Shown: positions 22,072 through 31,428, counted from the stretch's first letter. The stretch: DNA of 35,368 nucleotides from Clostridiales bacterium (GCA_019416265.1 DXXQ01000041.1:1-35368), one strand, 5' to 3'. The notes: a model not told the origin generated them from the letters alone. A program made the numbers and translations.

Positions 22072-25000
22072 ATGAAAAAGTTATACAAGAAAGGATTAGG
22101 CGTAGCATTAGCAGTTACGATGGCATCATCAAGTCTGGCTGTTTATGCGGCAGAGGCGACAAAGGACGGATCGGGCGCGGCAGGTCTTTCTACAGAAGCA
22201 GCTCCTGAGGAAACAGTAGTTGACGGAAGTCAGTTCGCAGGTGAAGAATGGTATGATCAGAGAGCGACTTTCCAGGTAAATCGTGAAGATGCACATACAA
22301 GCTTCGTTTCCTTTGGAAGTGTGGAAGACGCAAGAGTACGCGACAAAGAAAAATCGCCGGCCTATCAGCTTTTAAATGGTGAATGGAAGTTTGAGCTTGC
22401 AGATAATCCGGAGGGAAGAAACACAGAGTTCTATAAAAATGATTATGATGTAAGCGGCTGGGCAGATATTAAGGTTCCGGCAAACTGGCAGACAGAAGGA
22501 TACGATCATCCGAAATATACGGATACAAGACTTCCATGGGAAGGCGTAGAGATACCGGAACTGGGAATTGCACCGGTTAAATATAACCCGGTAGGTTCCT
22601 ACAGAAGAGACTTTACGACTCCTGAGGAATGGGACGGAAAAGAAATTTTCGTATCTTTCCAGGGTGTTGAATCCGCATTTTATCTCTGGGTAAACGGAGA
22701 ATATGTTGGATACAGCGAGGACAGCTATACACCTTCTGAATTTGATATCAGCCCATATCTGAATGCACCTGGAGAGCAGAATAATATTTCTGTTCAGGTA
22801 TACCGCTGGTCAGACGGAAGTTACCTGGAAGATCAGGACTTTATCCGTTTAAGCGGTATTTTCAGAGATGTATTTTTATTCTGTAAAGATAAAAATGCTT
22901 CCATCTTTGACTTCAATTACACAACAGATTTGGATGACGACTACAACAACGCGGTTCTGAATGTAGAGACAACCCTTCGTCGCTATAATGAAGAAGGCAG
23001 CGCAGAAGGCTATACAGTAGATGCGACTTTATTCGATGCAGAGGGCAACGAAGTATTTACACAGCCGATGGAAGCTGCTTTTGACGGAAAAGAAGCAAAA
23101 GCGCAGATCGCAGTAGATGTAGAAGCTCCAAAGAAATGGTCCGCAGAGGAACCGAACCTTTATCAGCTTGTACTTGCATTAAAAGATGCAGAAGGCAATA
23201 TTGTAGAAACAGCCGGATGTAATGTAGGTTTCCGTGAGGTAGAGATCATTAATAAGGGAACAACACAGTCCCAGATCATTATCAACGGAAAACCGATTAT
23301 GTTTAAAGGTGTGAACCGTCATGAAACATCAGGAGAATCCGGAAGACATATTACAGAAGAGAGCATGATCCAGGATATTAAACTGATGAAACAGAATAAT
23401 ATCAATGCAGTAAGAAACTCTCATTATCCAAACGAAGCAAGATGGTATGAGCTTTGTGATGAATATGGTTTGTACATGATCGATGAGGCAAATATCGAAT
23501 CTCATGGTGTAAATGACTATATTCCACAGAGTGATCCGGAGTGGATCCTTGCCTGCAAAGACCGTATGACAAGTACCATCGAGAGAAGTAAGGTTCATCC
23601 TTCGATTCTTTTATGGTCTCTCGGAAACGAATCCTACAATGGTGACGTATGGGCAGAGCTTGGTAAACTTTGTAAAGAACTGGATCCTACAAGACTTGTT
23701 CATTATGAAGGCCACAGAGACATTCCGGAAGTTGACGTATGGTCCAGAATGTACCGCCGTGTAAACAAACTGGATGAAATGGACAAATACGCCAATCCGC
23801 TGGGATGGTGGGGAAATTACGGTACAAAACCTGCATTACAGTGTGAATATGCACATGCAATGGGTAATGGTATCGGAAACCTGAAAGAATACTGGGATGT
23901 ATATGAAAAATATCCGAACATTCAGGGCGGATTTATCTGGGACTGGGTGGACCAGACAATTTACATGGATACACCTACAGATAAGGTTCTTACAAACGAA
24001 GGCAAAAAAATTGAAGTCCTCCTGAAAGGCGAACTTGCAGAAGAAGGCAAGGACGGCAAGGCAATGGACGGATATGCACAGTGCTACAATGACAAAGCTC
24101 TTAACTTCAGAGGAAATGATGCGTTTACTCTGGAAGCATGGGTGAAACCGGAAGCTGTAGAAGAGACTTCTCCGATCATCACAAAGGGTAACGATGAATG
24201 GATGTGTACAGAGTCTTACGGTCTCCAGAGAAAAGTCGTATTTGACGACGAAACAGGAGAAAAAACAGATGACTATATCGAATTCTACATCTACAATCAG
24301 AACTGGGATGATGATAACGATGTTTACGAGAAAGTTTCCGCATCTGTTCCGACACCTGAAAACTGGGCAGATAACTGGCATCATGTAGCCGGTACTTTTG
24401 ACGGAACAACACTGAAACTCTATATTGATGATGAAGAAGTTGCTTCTGCAGAAGATACGGTTGGTATTGCCGGCGGCGGTAATGCAGTAGGTATTGGCGC
24501 TGATATTACATACGATGCACAGAATCCAAATGTACCTGCAAACTTCAAGGGACTTATTGACAATGTTCGTATCTACAAAACAGCACTTTCCGCAGACGAA
24601 TTAAAGAATGCAGAAAGAGAAGCAGATGACAATACCGTTATCTGGCTTGATTTTGACGAAACAACAGATAAGGACTATGCAAGAGAACAGTTCAACAGCT
24701 TCGGCGGTGACTGGGAAAACATTCCGGAAGGAAACCCGAACAATAAGAACTTCTGTGCAAACGGACTTGTTTCCGCAGACAGAACAGTACAGCCTGAGAT
24801 GGTTGAAGTTAAGAAACTGTATCAGGATATTGAAATTACAAATCAGGACATCCTGAATGGTGTGATCAAAGTAGAGAACGAAAGTCTCTTTACAAATCTG
24901 AACGAATATAAGGGAACATGGGAACTGATTGAGGACGGAAAACCGATCCAGAGTGGTGAATTTACAGAAGAAGAACTGGATCTTGCACCGCTTACAGAAG

Positions 25001-26097
25001 GAACACTGACAATTCCGTTTACACAGCCGGAGTTAAAAGCAGGTTCTGAGTACTTCATGAATGTAAGCTTTACACTGAAAGAAGATACATCCTGGGCACA
25101 GGCCGGACATGAAGTTGCAAAAGAACAGATTGCACTTCTTTACGCAGTTCCATATGTAGAGGCAGAAGACGAAGCTTCTATTCCGGAAGTTACTGTTGAT
25201 GATCAGGAAAAGACAACTCTTGTTAAAGGAGAAGACTTTGAACTGAATTTCAATAAGAAGAGAGGAACCATCGATTCCTTCACATACCAGGGAGTAGAAC
25301 TTCTGAAGAACGGACCTACACCAAACTTCTGGAGAGCACCTACAGACAGCGACCTTGGATACTATTCTGCAAACACTCTTTCTGACTGGAGATATGCCGG
25401 ATCAGACAGAAAGGTTACAGAGGTTACAGTAGACACAGAAAGCGCAAATAAAGTAGTGATTACTGTTAATGCAAAACTTCCTACCAGTGTAGAATCTGAC
25501 TGGCAGCAGGTATATACCGTATACGGAACCGGCGATGTACAGATCACAAATACACTGAAACCGGGCAGCGCTGACCTTCCGATGATTCCTGAAGTAGGTA
25601 ACCTTCTTATTCTTCCAGAAGAATTCCATAATGTTACATGGTATGGAAGAGGACCGGAAGAAAACTATATTGACAGAAAGACCGGATACAACGTAGGCAT
25701 ATATAAGAGCACAGTGGAAGATTTCTTTGTGGATTATATCAAACCACAGGAAACAGGAAACCGTACAGATGTAAGATGGGTAAGCATGACAAACGATGAC
25801 GGAATCGGACTTCTTGCAAAAGCATCTACACCGATGGAATTCAATGCTCTTGAATACACACCGGAAGAACTGACAAATAATCTTCATTCTTACATGCTTC
25901 CGGAAAGCAACCGCGTAATCTGGAGACTGAATTACAAACAGATGGGACTTGGCGGAGATAACTCCTGGGGTGCAAAACCGCTTGATAAATACCAGATTCC
26001 ATCAAACGAGACATATGAATACACCTACACACTGAAACCGATTTCTACAAGTGATGTAGATGCTTCTATGGCAGAATCTAAGGTAGTGCTTCCGTAA
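22072..26097 (+). CDS. Secreted GH2 beta-galactosidase with an inserted LamG-like domain
   Basis: This 1341-residue enzyme hydrolyses terminal beta-galactosides outside the cell. It has a signal peptide (cleavage after about A27), a LacZ-type sugar-binding domain (about 75-270), an Ig-like domain (about 270-395) and a TIM barrel (about 396-650). The barrel holds the acid/base in SLGNES (E520) and the nucleophile in LQCEYAHAMGN (E592). A concanavalin/LamG-type jelly roll is inserted at about 657-863 (FTLEAWVKPEAV, WHHVAGTFDGTTLKLYID, GLIDNVRIYKTALS). A further Ig-like domain and the beta-galactosidase small-chain domain follow, to the end. There is no sortase signal or SLH domain, so it may be released. 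ATG 22072 follows AGGAGG. It is flanked by its own promoter and terminator. Confidence 0.93.
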   Translation: MKKLYKKGLGVALAVTMASSSLAVYAAEATKDGSGAAGLSTEAAPEETVVDGSQFAGEEWYDQRATFQVNREDAHTSFVSFGSVEDARVRDKEKSPAYQLLNGEWKFELADNPEGRNTEFYKNDYDVSGWADIKVPANWQTEGYDHPKYTDTRLPWEGVEIPELGIAPVKYNPVGSYRRDFTTPEEWDGKEIFVSFQGVESAFYLWVNGEYVGYSEDSYTPSEFDISPYLNAPGEQNNISVQVYRWSDGSYLEDQDFIRLSGIFRDVFLFCKDKNASIFDFNYTTDLDDDYNNAVLNVETTLRRYNEEGSAEGYTVDATLFDAEGNEVFTQPMEAAFDGKEAKAQIAVDVEAPKKWSAEEPNLYQLVLALKDAEGNIVETAGCNVGFREVEIINKGTTQSQIIINGKPIMFKGVNRHETSGESGRHITEESMIQDIKLMKQNNINAVRNSHYPNEARWYELCDEYGLYMIDEANIESHGVNDYIPQSDPEWILACKDRMTSTIERSKVHPSILLWSLGNESYNGDVWAELGKLCKELDPTRLVHYEGHRDIPEVDVWSRMYRRVNKLDEMDKYANPLGWWGNYGTKPALQCEYAHAMGNGIGNLKEYWDVYEKYPNIQGGFIWDWVDQTIYMDTPTDKVLTNEGKKIEVLLKGELAEEGKDGKAMDGYAQCYNDKALNFRGNDAFTLEAWVKPEAVEETSPIITKGNDEWMCTESYGLQRKVVFDDETGEKTDDYIEFYIYNQNWDDDNDVYEKVSASVPTPENWADNWHHVAGTFDGTTLKLYIDDEEVASAEDTVGIAGGGNAVGIGADITYDAQNPNVPANFKGLIDNVRIYKTALSADELKNAEREADDNTVIWLDFDETTDKDYAREQFNSFGGDWENIPEGNPNNKNFCANGLVSADRTVQPEMVEVKKLYQDIEITNQDILNGVIKVENESLFTNLNEYKGTWELIEDGKPIQSGEFTEEELDLAPLTEGTLTIPFTQPELKAGSEYFMNVSFTLKEDTSWAQAGHEVAKEQIALLYAVPYVEAEDEASIPEVTVDDQEKTTLVKGEDFELNFNKKRGTIDSFTYQGVELLKNGPTPNFWRAPTDSDLGYYSANTLSDWRYAGSDRKVTEVTVDTESANKVVITVNAKLPTSVESDWQQVYTVYGTGDVQITNTLKPGSADLPMIPEVGNLLILPEEFHNVTWYGRGPEENYIDRKTGYNVGIYKSTVEDFFVDYIKPQETGNRTDVRWVSMTNDDGIGLLAKASTPMEFNALEYTPEELTNNLHSYMLPESNRVIWRLNYKQMGLGGDNSWGAKPLDKYQIPSNETYEYTYTLKPISTSDVDASMAESKVVLP

Positions 26098-26139
26098 CAG
26101 GAAACCGCATAATATTGTGCCTGAATAATTAAGGTGCAC

Positions 26140-26169
26140 AAAAAACCACTTCGCGAGAAGTGGTTTTTT
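26140..26169 (+). terminator. Terminator of the beta-galactosidase gene
   Basis: AAAAAACCACTTC (26140-26152) and GAAGTGGTTTTTT (26157-26169) form a perfect 13-bp stem with a GCGA tetraloop. The A- and T-tracts make it bidirectional. Confidence 0.92.
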
Positions 26170-26209
26170 GATTTTCTTCCATGGAAAATCAGAATTATGT
26201 TTTTTTGAC

Positions 26210-26237
26210 TTTACAAAGAAGTGAAAAAGTTTAATAT
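26210..26237 (+). promoter_or_regulatory. Candidate promoter of the alkaline phosphatase gene
   Basis: TTTACA (26210-26215, 5 of 6) and TAATAT (26232-26237, 4 of 6) are 16 bp apart. No clear Pho box is visible. Confidence 0.4.
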
Positions 26238-26351
26238 GTATTTAACGAAAGTATGGAGGCAGTTTTCACATTGAGCTGTTATACTCTGTCCTGTAAGTAA
26301 GGTAAAAACAATTCCAGAGATTTGAAAAAGCAGAAGGAGAAAAAAGTTATT

Positions 26352-27902
26352 ATGAAAGCAAAAAAAATCAGCGCATTTTTATTGGCAGCAGCAATTCTTT
26401 CCACTACGGCAGCGCCGCAAATAACGCTGGCAGCAGATGGAGCAGCCGAAACAACAGAAACGGGGATTCCGAAATATATTTTCCTTTTCATCGGAGACGG
26501 AATGAGTTATCCGCAGGTACAGACAACAAATTATTACCTCAATGCAGTGGAGGATGAGGGAGAGGATATTCTCACAAGTGAGAGCAAACTGAATATGATG
26601 AAATTTCCGGTAGCCGGTTCTGCGCAGACCTACGACAGCACTTCCTTCTGTCCGGATTCTGCATCAACTGCAACTTCTATTTCCACCGGACATAAAACCT
26701 ACAGCGGAACGATCAATATGGATGAAAAGAAGGAGACTCCTTATGAGACCATTGCGGAAAAGCTGAAAAAACAGCTTGGCTATAAGGTGGGAATCCTATC
26801 CTCTGTAAACTTAAATCATGCCACACCGGCGGCTTTTTATGCACACCAGGATTCCAGAAATAACTATTATGAAATCGGCGAAGAGATGATCGCCAGTGAA
26901 TTTGATTATTTTGCAGGAGGCGGACTGAAAAAAACAACTGGGGCCGACGGAGATAAAAAAGACTTGTATGAGCTGGCTGAGGAAGCCGGATACAAGGTGG
27001 TGAAAACCCAGGCAGAGGCAGAAAATCTCACGGCAGAGGACGGAAAAACAATCGTTATTGATGAGACCCTTGCTGATGACGATGCAATGAGCTATGATAT
27101 GGATCGCGAAGAGGGTGAATGGGGACTTGCAGATTATGTTGAAAAAGGGATCGAGGTTCTCGACAACGAAACAGGATTTTTTATGATGTGCGAGGGCGGA
27201 AAGATTGACTGGGCCTGTCATGCAAATGATGCGGCGGCAACCATTACAGACACTGTGGCCATGGATGAGGCTGTAGGAAAAGCAGTGGAGTTTTATAACG
27301 AGCACCCGGATGAGACACTGATCCTTGTGACAGGAGATCACGAAACAGGAGGCCTGACAATTGGCTTTGCAGGAACTGATTACGATACCTTCCTTTCCAA
27401 CATTTCAAATCAGAAAATTTCCTATGCGAAATTTGACTCTGATTATGTAGCTTCTTATAAAGAAGAAAAGACAGATTTTGACACGGTTATGGCAGATGTG
27501 ACAGAGCTTTTCGGACTTCAGCCGCCGGTGACAGGGGAAGAAAAGACAAATCAGGCAGACAGCAAGGACGTTCATCCGGAGTCAGAGGATAAGGGAACTC
27601 TTGTACTGACAGAATATGAATATGACAAATTAAAAGCAGCATACGATACAACCATGAGCCGTACCGGAGAGGAAGAAGAATTCAGCCAGGAAGAATATGT
27701 ACTTTATGGAAGCTATGAGCCGCTGACTGTGACCATCACACATATTTTGAACAACAAATCAGGTATCAGCTTTTCCTCTTATGCTCATACCGGACTGCCT
27801 GTGGAGGTTTTTGCAATGGGTGTCGGACAGGAGCAGTTTGGCGGATATTACGACAATACAGACATCTTTAACAAGATGGCAGCGCTTACAGGAGTAAATT
27901 AA
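26352..27902 (+). CDS. Secreted alkaline phosphatase
   Basis: This 516-residue PhoA-type phosphomonoesterase releases phosphate from organic esters outside the cell. Seen: a signal peptide (KISAFLLAAAILSTTAAP, cleavage near residue 28), the first metal site FLFIGDGMSYPQ, the nucleophile in CPDSASTATSISTG (S103), GKIDWACHANDAAATI with metal ligands, VTGDHETGGL and the late His in YAHTGLPVEVFAMG. The region around residues 375-430 is an acidic Gly-poor insert. ATG 26352 follows AAGGAGA and begins the signal peptide; an in-frame TTG at 26322 is less likely. The stop is 2 bases from the next gene, so the two are co-transcribed. Confidence 0.93.
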   Translation: MKAKKISAFLLAAAILSTTAAPQITLAADGAAETTETGIPKYIFLFIGDGMSYPQVQTTNYYLNAVEDEGEDILTSESKLNMMKFPVAGSAQTYDSTSFCPDSASTATSISTGHKTYSGTINMDEKKETPYETIAEKLKKQLGYKVGILSSVNLNHATPAAFYAHQDSRNNYYEIGEEMIASEFDYFAGGGLKKTTGADGDKKDLYELAEEAGYKVVKTQAEAENLTAEDGKTIVIDETLADDDAMSYDMDREEGEWGLADYVEKGIEVLDNETGFFMMCEGGKIDWACHANDAAATITDTVAMDEAVGKAVEFYNEHPDETLILVTGDHETGGLTIGFAGTDYDTFLSNISNQKISYAKFDSDYVASYKEEKTDFDTVMADVTELFGLQPPVTGEEKTNQADSKDVHPESEDKGTLVLTEYEYDKLKAAYDTTMSRTGEEEEFSQEEYVLYGSYEPLTVTITHILNNKSGISFSSYAHTGLPVEVFAMGVGQEQFGGYYDNTDIFNKMAALTGVN

Positions 27903-27904
27903 AA

Positions 27905-29026
27905 ATGATACAAAAGCTCAGGAAAAACAGTGTTTCACTTTTAGCGATCCTGATGATGCTCATCCTCATGGCCATTCCCACCGGCTATGAGGATGCTGTC
28001 ATCTATAAGGGGACTGACAGAGTACGGGCAAAGGTACTTTCAACAGATGAAAGTACAGTGACGAATCACGGTCTGATTCGTTCAGGGGAACAATACTGCG
28101 AAATTGAAATCCTTGGGGGAAAATTTAAAGGGAAAAAAACAAAAGCTGTAAATATGCTCAGCGGTTCTCTGGAGTCTGACAAAATTTTTGCAGAGGGAGA
28201 TCTTGCCCAGGTAGTCGTCAGCTATAAAGACAACGAGATTTTGTCCGTAACCATGAGCGACCATTACCGTATTGACAAAGAAATCATTCTTGCAGCTATG
28301 TTTGTGGCGCTTCTGGTTCTTTTTGCCGGTAAAACGGGACTGCGTGCAGTGTACTCCTTTGTGATTACAGTCTTGACAATCTGGAAGATCATGGTACCGG
28401 CTTATCTTCGGGGAATCAATCCCATCTGGTGCGGAATCCTGATCACCCTGTTCCTCACAGTGATGATTATTTTTCTTGTATATGGATTTGACAGAAAGAC
28501 GATCGCTGCAAGCAGCGGAGCGCTTTTGGGCGTTCTTGTTACCTGTATCATCGGCTGTCTGTTTACGGATCTTTTTAAGATTCACGGAGCAGTAATGGCT
28601 TACTCGGAAAGTCTTCTTTATTCAGGGTATCAGGATCTGAACCTGACAAAGATTTTTATGAGTGGGATTTTTATCGGCGCATCAGGCGCGATGATGGATC
28701 TGGCTGTAGATATCACATCGGCTGTTCAGGAGGTTATTCGTAAGAAACCGGAAATCGGCTGGAAGGAAGCGGCTCAATCCGGAATGAATGTGGGGAGAGC
28801 CGCGATGGGAACCATGACCACAACCCTTCTGCTTGCCTATTCAGGAGGCTATATTGCTCTTCTCATGACCTTTATGGCTCAGGGAACCCCCATCGACCAT
28901 ATTTTCAATTATAAATATGTATCAGCGGAAATACTGGATACCATTGTGGGAAGCTTCGGCTTGGTAACTGTAGCGCCGTTTACAGCCCTTACAAGCGCAT
29001 GGCTCTTAACTCCCAGAAAAAAGTGA
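27905..29026 (+). CDS. YibE/F family membrane protein
   Basis: This 373-residue integral membrane protein has a short signal-anchor helix, an extracytoplasmic beta-rich domain (about 30-120, VRAKVLSTDESTVTNHGLIRSGEQYCEIEI split) and seven more hydrophobic helices (about 125-370). These include GALLGVLVTCIIGCLF and FMSGIFIGASGAMMDLAVDI. That layout and the GASGAMMDLAVDI block are typical of YibE/F, whose function is not firmly known (transport suggested). It starts 2 bases after the phosphatase stop, with AGGAG inside that gene. Its last two codons and stop lie in or next to the 69-bp repeat, so the repeat marks an insertion at its 3' end. Confidence 0.88.
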   Translation: MIQKLRKNSVSLLAILMMLILMAIPTGYEDAVIYKGTDRVRAKVLSTDESTVTNHGLIRSGEQYCEIEILGGKFKGKKTKAVNMLSGSLESDKIFAEGDLAQVVVSYKDNEILSVTMSDHYRIDKEIILAAMFVALLVLFAGKTGLRAVYSFVITVLTIWKIMVPAYLRGINPIWCGILITLFLTVMIIFLVYGFDRKTIAASSGALLGVLVTCIIGCLFTDLFKIHGAVMAYSESLLYSGYQDLNLTKIFMSGIFIGASGAMMDLAVDITSAVQEVIRKKPEIGWKEAAQSGMNVGRAAMGTMTTTLLLAYSGGYIALLMTFMAQGTPIDHIFNYKYVSAEILDTIVGSFGLVTVAPFTALTSAWLLTPRKK

Positions 29027-29088
29027 AAACCCCGCCAGGGGAGCTGACGGGGCCTTCGAGGGGAGTATAAATAATTAAATAAGGGGTT
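29020..29088 (+). repeat. 69-bp direct repeat, left copy (putative attL)
   Basis: It begins with AAAGTGAAAACCCCGCC, carries the TGA stop of the YibE/F gene, and continues through GGGGCCTTCGAGGGG to ATTAAATAAGGGGTT. It is identical to 32275-32343. It contains CCCCG and CGGGG arms (about 29030-29042) which, on the minus strand, would be followed by TTTTC and may form a weak terminator. Confidence 0.9.
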
Positions 29089-29244
29089 CGTTCCCGACGG
29101 GTTTGATATGGATTTTTATGGGGTAAGATGCCTGTAAATAGGGCGAAAACAGCTTATATTAGATGGTGTAATGTGTTATCGTGTGCGGTGGGTTGTGTCA
29201 GATTTGTGTCAGAACGATGAGGGCTGGTTGGTATAGTGATAATG
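29089..29244. other. Gene-free left end of the element with short direct repeats
   Basis: No convincing gene lies between the left 69-bp repeat and the terminator at 29245. The direct repeat TTGTGTCAGA occurs at 29193-29202 and 29204-29213 (11-bp period). Such helical-phase repeats near an attachment site could be recombinase or excisionase arm sites, or the remains of an integrase gene end. Both readings are inference. Confidence 0.4.
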
Positions 29245-29282
29245 AAAAATCGAATCAAGAATCGTCTTGATTCGATTTTTTT
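29245..29282 (+). terminator. Intrinsic terminator inside the element
   Basis: AAAAATCGAATCAAG (29245-29259) and CTTGATTCGATTTTT (29266-29280) form a perfect 15-bp stem with a 6-base loop and a T-run. No intact gene precedes it on the plus strand, so its gene was probably deleted. The A-tract side also allows termination from the right. Confidence 0.85.
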
Positions 29283-29329
29283 GTGAATTTTTGTCGAAAT
29301 TAAATTTACCGGAAATAGGAGGGAATAAC

Positions 29330-29358
29330 TTGTCATTGTATATGCAAAATGATAACAT
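29330..29358 (+). promoter_or_regulatory. Promoter of the AAA-ATPase/PD-(D/E)XK gene
   Basis: TTGTCA (29330-29335, 5 of 6), 17 bp, then TAACAT (29353-29358, 4 of 6), about 38 bases before the start codon. Confidence 0.5.
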
Positions 29359-29396
29359 AGAAACAGATAAAATGATTAGGGAAGGGAGAGTGGCGT

Positions 29397-31070
29397 ATGA
29401 AAAATATAAATATTCCAGTAGGTATTTCCGATTTTCGTGAAATAAAAGAAGGAAATTATTACTATATAGATAAAACAGGATTGATTGAAGAAATTTTGCG
29501 AACTCCGGGAACAAAGGTGACATTATTTACCCGACCCCGCCGTTTCGGAAAAACACTGGGAATGAGTATGCTTGCACACTTTTTTGATATTAGAGAGGAT
29601 AGCAGGGAACTCTTTCAGGGATTAAAGATAAGCGAAAATCGTGAGCTGTGTGAAAATTGGATGAATCAGTATCCGGTGGTACTGCTGTCTTTTAAGAATG
29701 TGGATGGGCTGGATTATTCACTTGCCTATAAAAGACTTTGTGGACAACTTTCGGATTTATTCTTAAGATATGGGTATTTACTTGACAGCGATTGTGTAAA
29801 TGAAACAGATAAAAAGAATTTTCGATACATTAGGGATGAAAATGCAGATGAAGGCTTAATTAGCAGAGCATTGAGTATTTTGCTGCGAATGTTGAAGGAT
29901 TACCACAATAAGCCGGTGATTCTCCTTCTGGACGAATACGATGTTCCCGTTGCCAAGGCAAACGCCAACGGATACTATGAACAGATGCTTGATACGATGA
30001 GGGGGATTCTGGGTGCTGCTCTGAAAGATAATACATTCCTTAAATTTGCGATTGTAACCGGATGTCTTCGAATTACGAAGGAAAGTATCTTTACAGGACT
30101 GAATAACTTTACGATGGACACAATTCAGGACAGTCGATATGATGAATTTTTTGGCTTTACTCAGGCAGAGGTAGACAGGCTTTTGGAAGATGCCGGTCTG
30201 ATTCTTCATGCGGAGGAAATGAAAGCGTGGTATGATGGCTATCGTTTCGGAGATATGGAGGTATATTGTCCGTGGGATGTGGTAAATCATGTGGATAATC
30301 TGCTACAGAACCCGGAAATAGAACCGATCGGCTACTGGAAAAATTCCAGTGACAATGCGATTATCCGTTCGTTTATTGATTATTCCGGACCGGCGATTAC
30401 ACAGAAATTTGAAACGCTGTTGTCCGGAGGGTATATCACTGAAAATATTCAGGAAGACATTACCTACAATTATCTGCATTCCTCAGAGGAAAATCTTTGG
30501 AGCATCCTCTATTTTACAGGGTATCTGACAAGAGTATCCGATGAAAAAGTGAACAAGGAACTGCCGAGAGATTACTATGCATTGAAGATTCCCAATAAAG
30601 AAATCAAAGAGATATTTGAAACCACGATTAAAAAGTGGTTTACCGAGAGCACACAACAGATGGACAGGAAAGCGTTGTTTGCATCAATCTGGAACGGAGA
30701 TGCTAAGAAAGCAACAACGGAAATCTCCAAGCTGCTCCGCCGGACAATCAGCTATTACGATTACAGGGAGGATTTCTATCATGCTTTTTTTGCAGGGATT
30801 TTCGCAGGGGCAGGATATGTGGTACAGTCTAATAAAGAGCATGGGGAAGGACGCAGCGACATTATCGTGCAGGACTACGCAGGAGATCGTCTGGCTGTAT
30901 TTGAGGTCAAGTATTCAAGAAAGCTGGAAGATCTGGAAGCAGATTGTGAAAAAGCAATCGAACAGATTGATGAAAAAATGTATGCGGAGGAATTTCAGGA
31001 TACTTATGCCGAAGTTATCTGTTATGGAATAGCGTTTTATAAAAAACGGTGTAAGATTTTAAAAAAATAA
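29397..31070 (+). CDS. AAA-ATPase-like protein with C-terminal PD-(D/E)XK nuclease domain
   Basis: This 557-residue protein fits the AAA-ATPase_like family joined to a DUF1703/PDDEXK_9 domain; members are common, scattered and of unknown role. Seen: the N-terminal signature PVGISDFREIKEGNYYYIDKT, Walker A in RPRRFGKTLG (K52), Walker B in ILLLDEYD (D179, E180), and a C-terminal nuclease core with D488 (RSDIIV) and E503-V-K505 (FEVKYS). All key residues look intact, unlike the rest of the element. ATG 29397 follows GGGAGAG. It is flanked by its own promoter and a strong terminator. It may act in DNA processing, element maintenance or defence (inference). Confidence 0.85.
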   Translation: MKNINIPVGISDFREIKEGNYYYIDKTGLIEEILRTPGTKVTLFTRPRRFGKTLGMSMLAHFFDIREDSRELFQGLKISENRELCENWMNQYPVVLLSFKNVDGLDYSLAYKRLCGQLSDLFLRYGYLLDSDCVNETDKKNFRYIRDENADEGLISRALSILLRMLKDYHNKPVILLLDEYDVPVAKANANGYYEQMLDTMRGILGAALKDNTFLKFAIVTGCLRITKESIFTGLNNFTMDTIQDSRYDEFFGFTQAEVDRLLEDAGLILHAEEMKAWYDGYRFGDMEVYCPWDVVNHVDNLLQNPEIEPIGYWKNSSDNAIIRSFIDYSGPAITQKFETLLSGGYITENIQEDITYNYLHSSEENLWSILYFTGYLTRVSDEKVNKELPRDYYALKIPNKEIKEIFETTIKKWFTESTQQMDRKALFASIWNGDAKKATTEISKLLRRTISYYDYREDFYHAFFAGIFAGAGYVVQSNKEHGEGRSDIIVQDYAGDRLAVFEVKYSRKLEDLEADCEKAIEQIDEKMYAEEFQDTYAEVICYGIAFYKKRCKILKK

Positions 31071-31072
31071 AG

Positions 31073-31107
31073 AAAATGGATTGAGACGAAAAATCTCAAT
31101 CCATTTT
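31073..31107. terminator. Bidirectional terminator between convergent genes
   Basis: AAAATGGATTGAGA (31073-31086) pairs perfectly with TCTCAATCCATTTT (31094-31107). A- and T-tracts on both sides serve the nuclease gene (plus) and the XRE gene (minus), whose stop is at 31108. Confidence 0.9.
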
Positions 31108-31428
31108 TTATTGTAAAGCTTTGATAATCTTTAAAATTTGTTTCTGTGTATCGTACGGACATAATTGAAGTTCATGTAAGATTTCCTGTTCCAAAGCAGT
31201 TTGGGGAGAAGCGTATTCATCTGCTAAGATATAGTCCACCGTGGTATCCAGTGCATTGCACATTTGAACCAGTGTTGGAAGGGAGACTTTTGCACGGTTA
31301 TTTTCAATGTTGCTGATATGGCTAGTGTTTACATCCGCAATATTGGCAACATATTCCTGAGTGATTCCCTTGGAGATGCGAGTTTCCTTTAATTTTGATG
31401 CTATTCTTTTAAAATCTATATCGCGCAT
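31108..31428 (-). CDS. XRE-family helix-turn-helix repressor
   Basis: This protein of about 106 residues has a Cro/CI-type HTH near its N-terminus (LKETRISKGITQEYVANIADVNTSHISNIENNRAKVSLPTL, split over residues 13-55). A short C-terminal helical tail follows (ALEQEILHELQLCPYDTQKQILKIIKALQ). ATG 31428 is favoured because AAAGGG lies 9 bases upstream; the in-frame ATG at 31446 has no ribosome site. It faces the truncated zinc-ribbon gene across a divergent AT-rich promoter region, as expected for an element repressor controlling itself and its neighbour. Confidence 0.85.
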   Translation of the reverse strand: MRDIDFKRIASKLKETRISKGITQEYVANIADVNTSHISNIENNRAKVSLPTLVQMCNALDTTVDYILADEYASPQTALEQEILHELQLCPYDTQKQILKIIKALQ

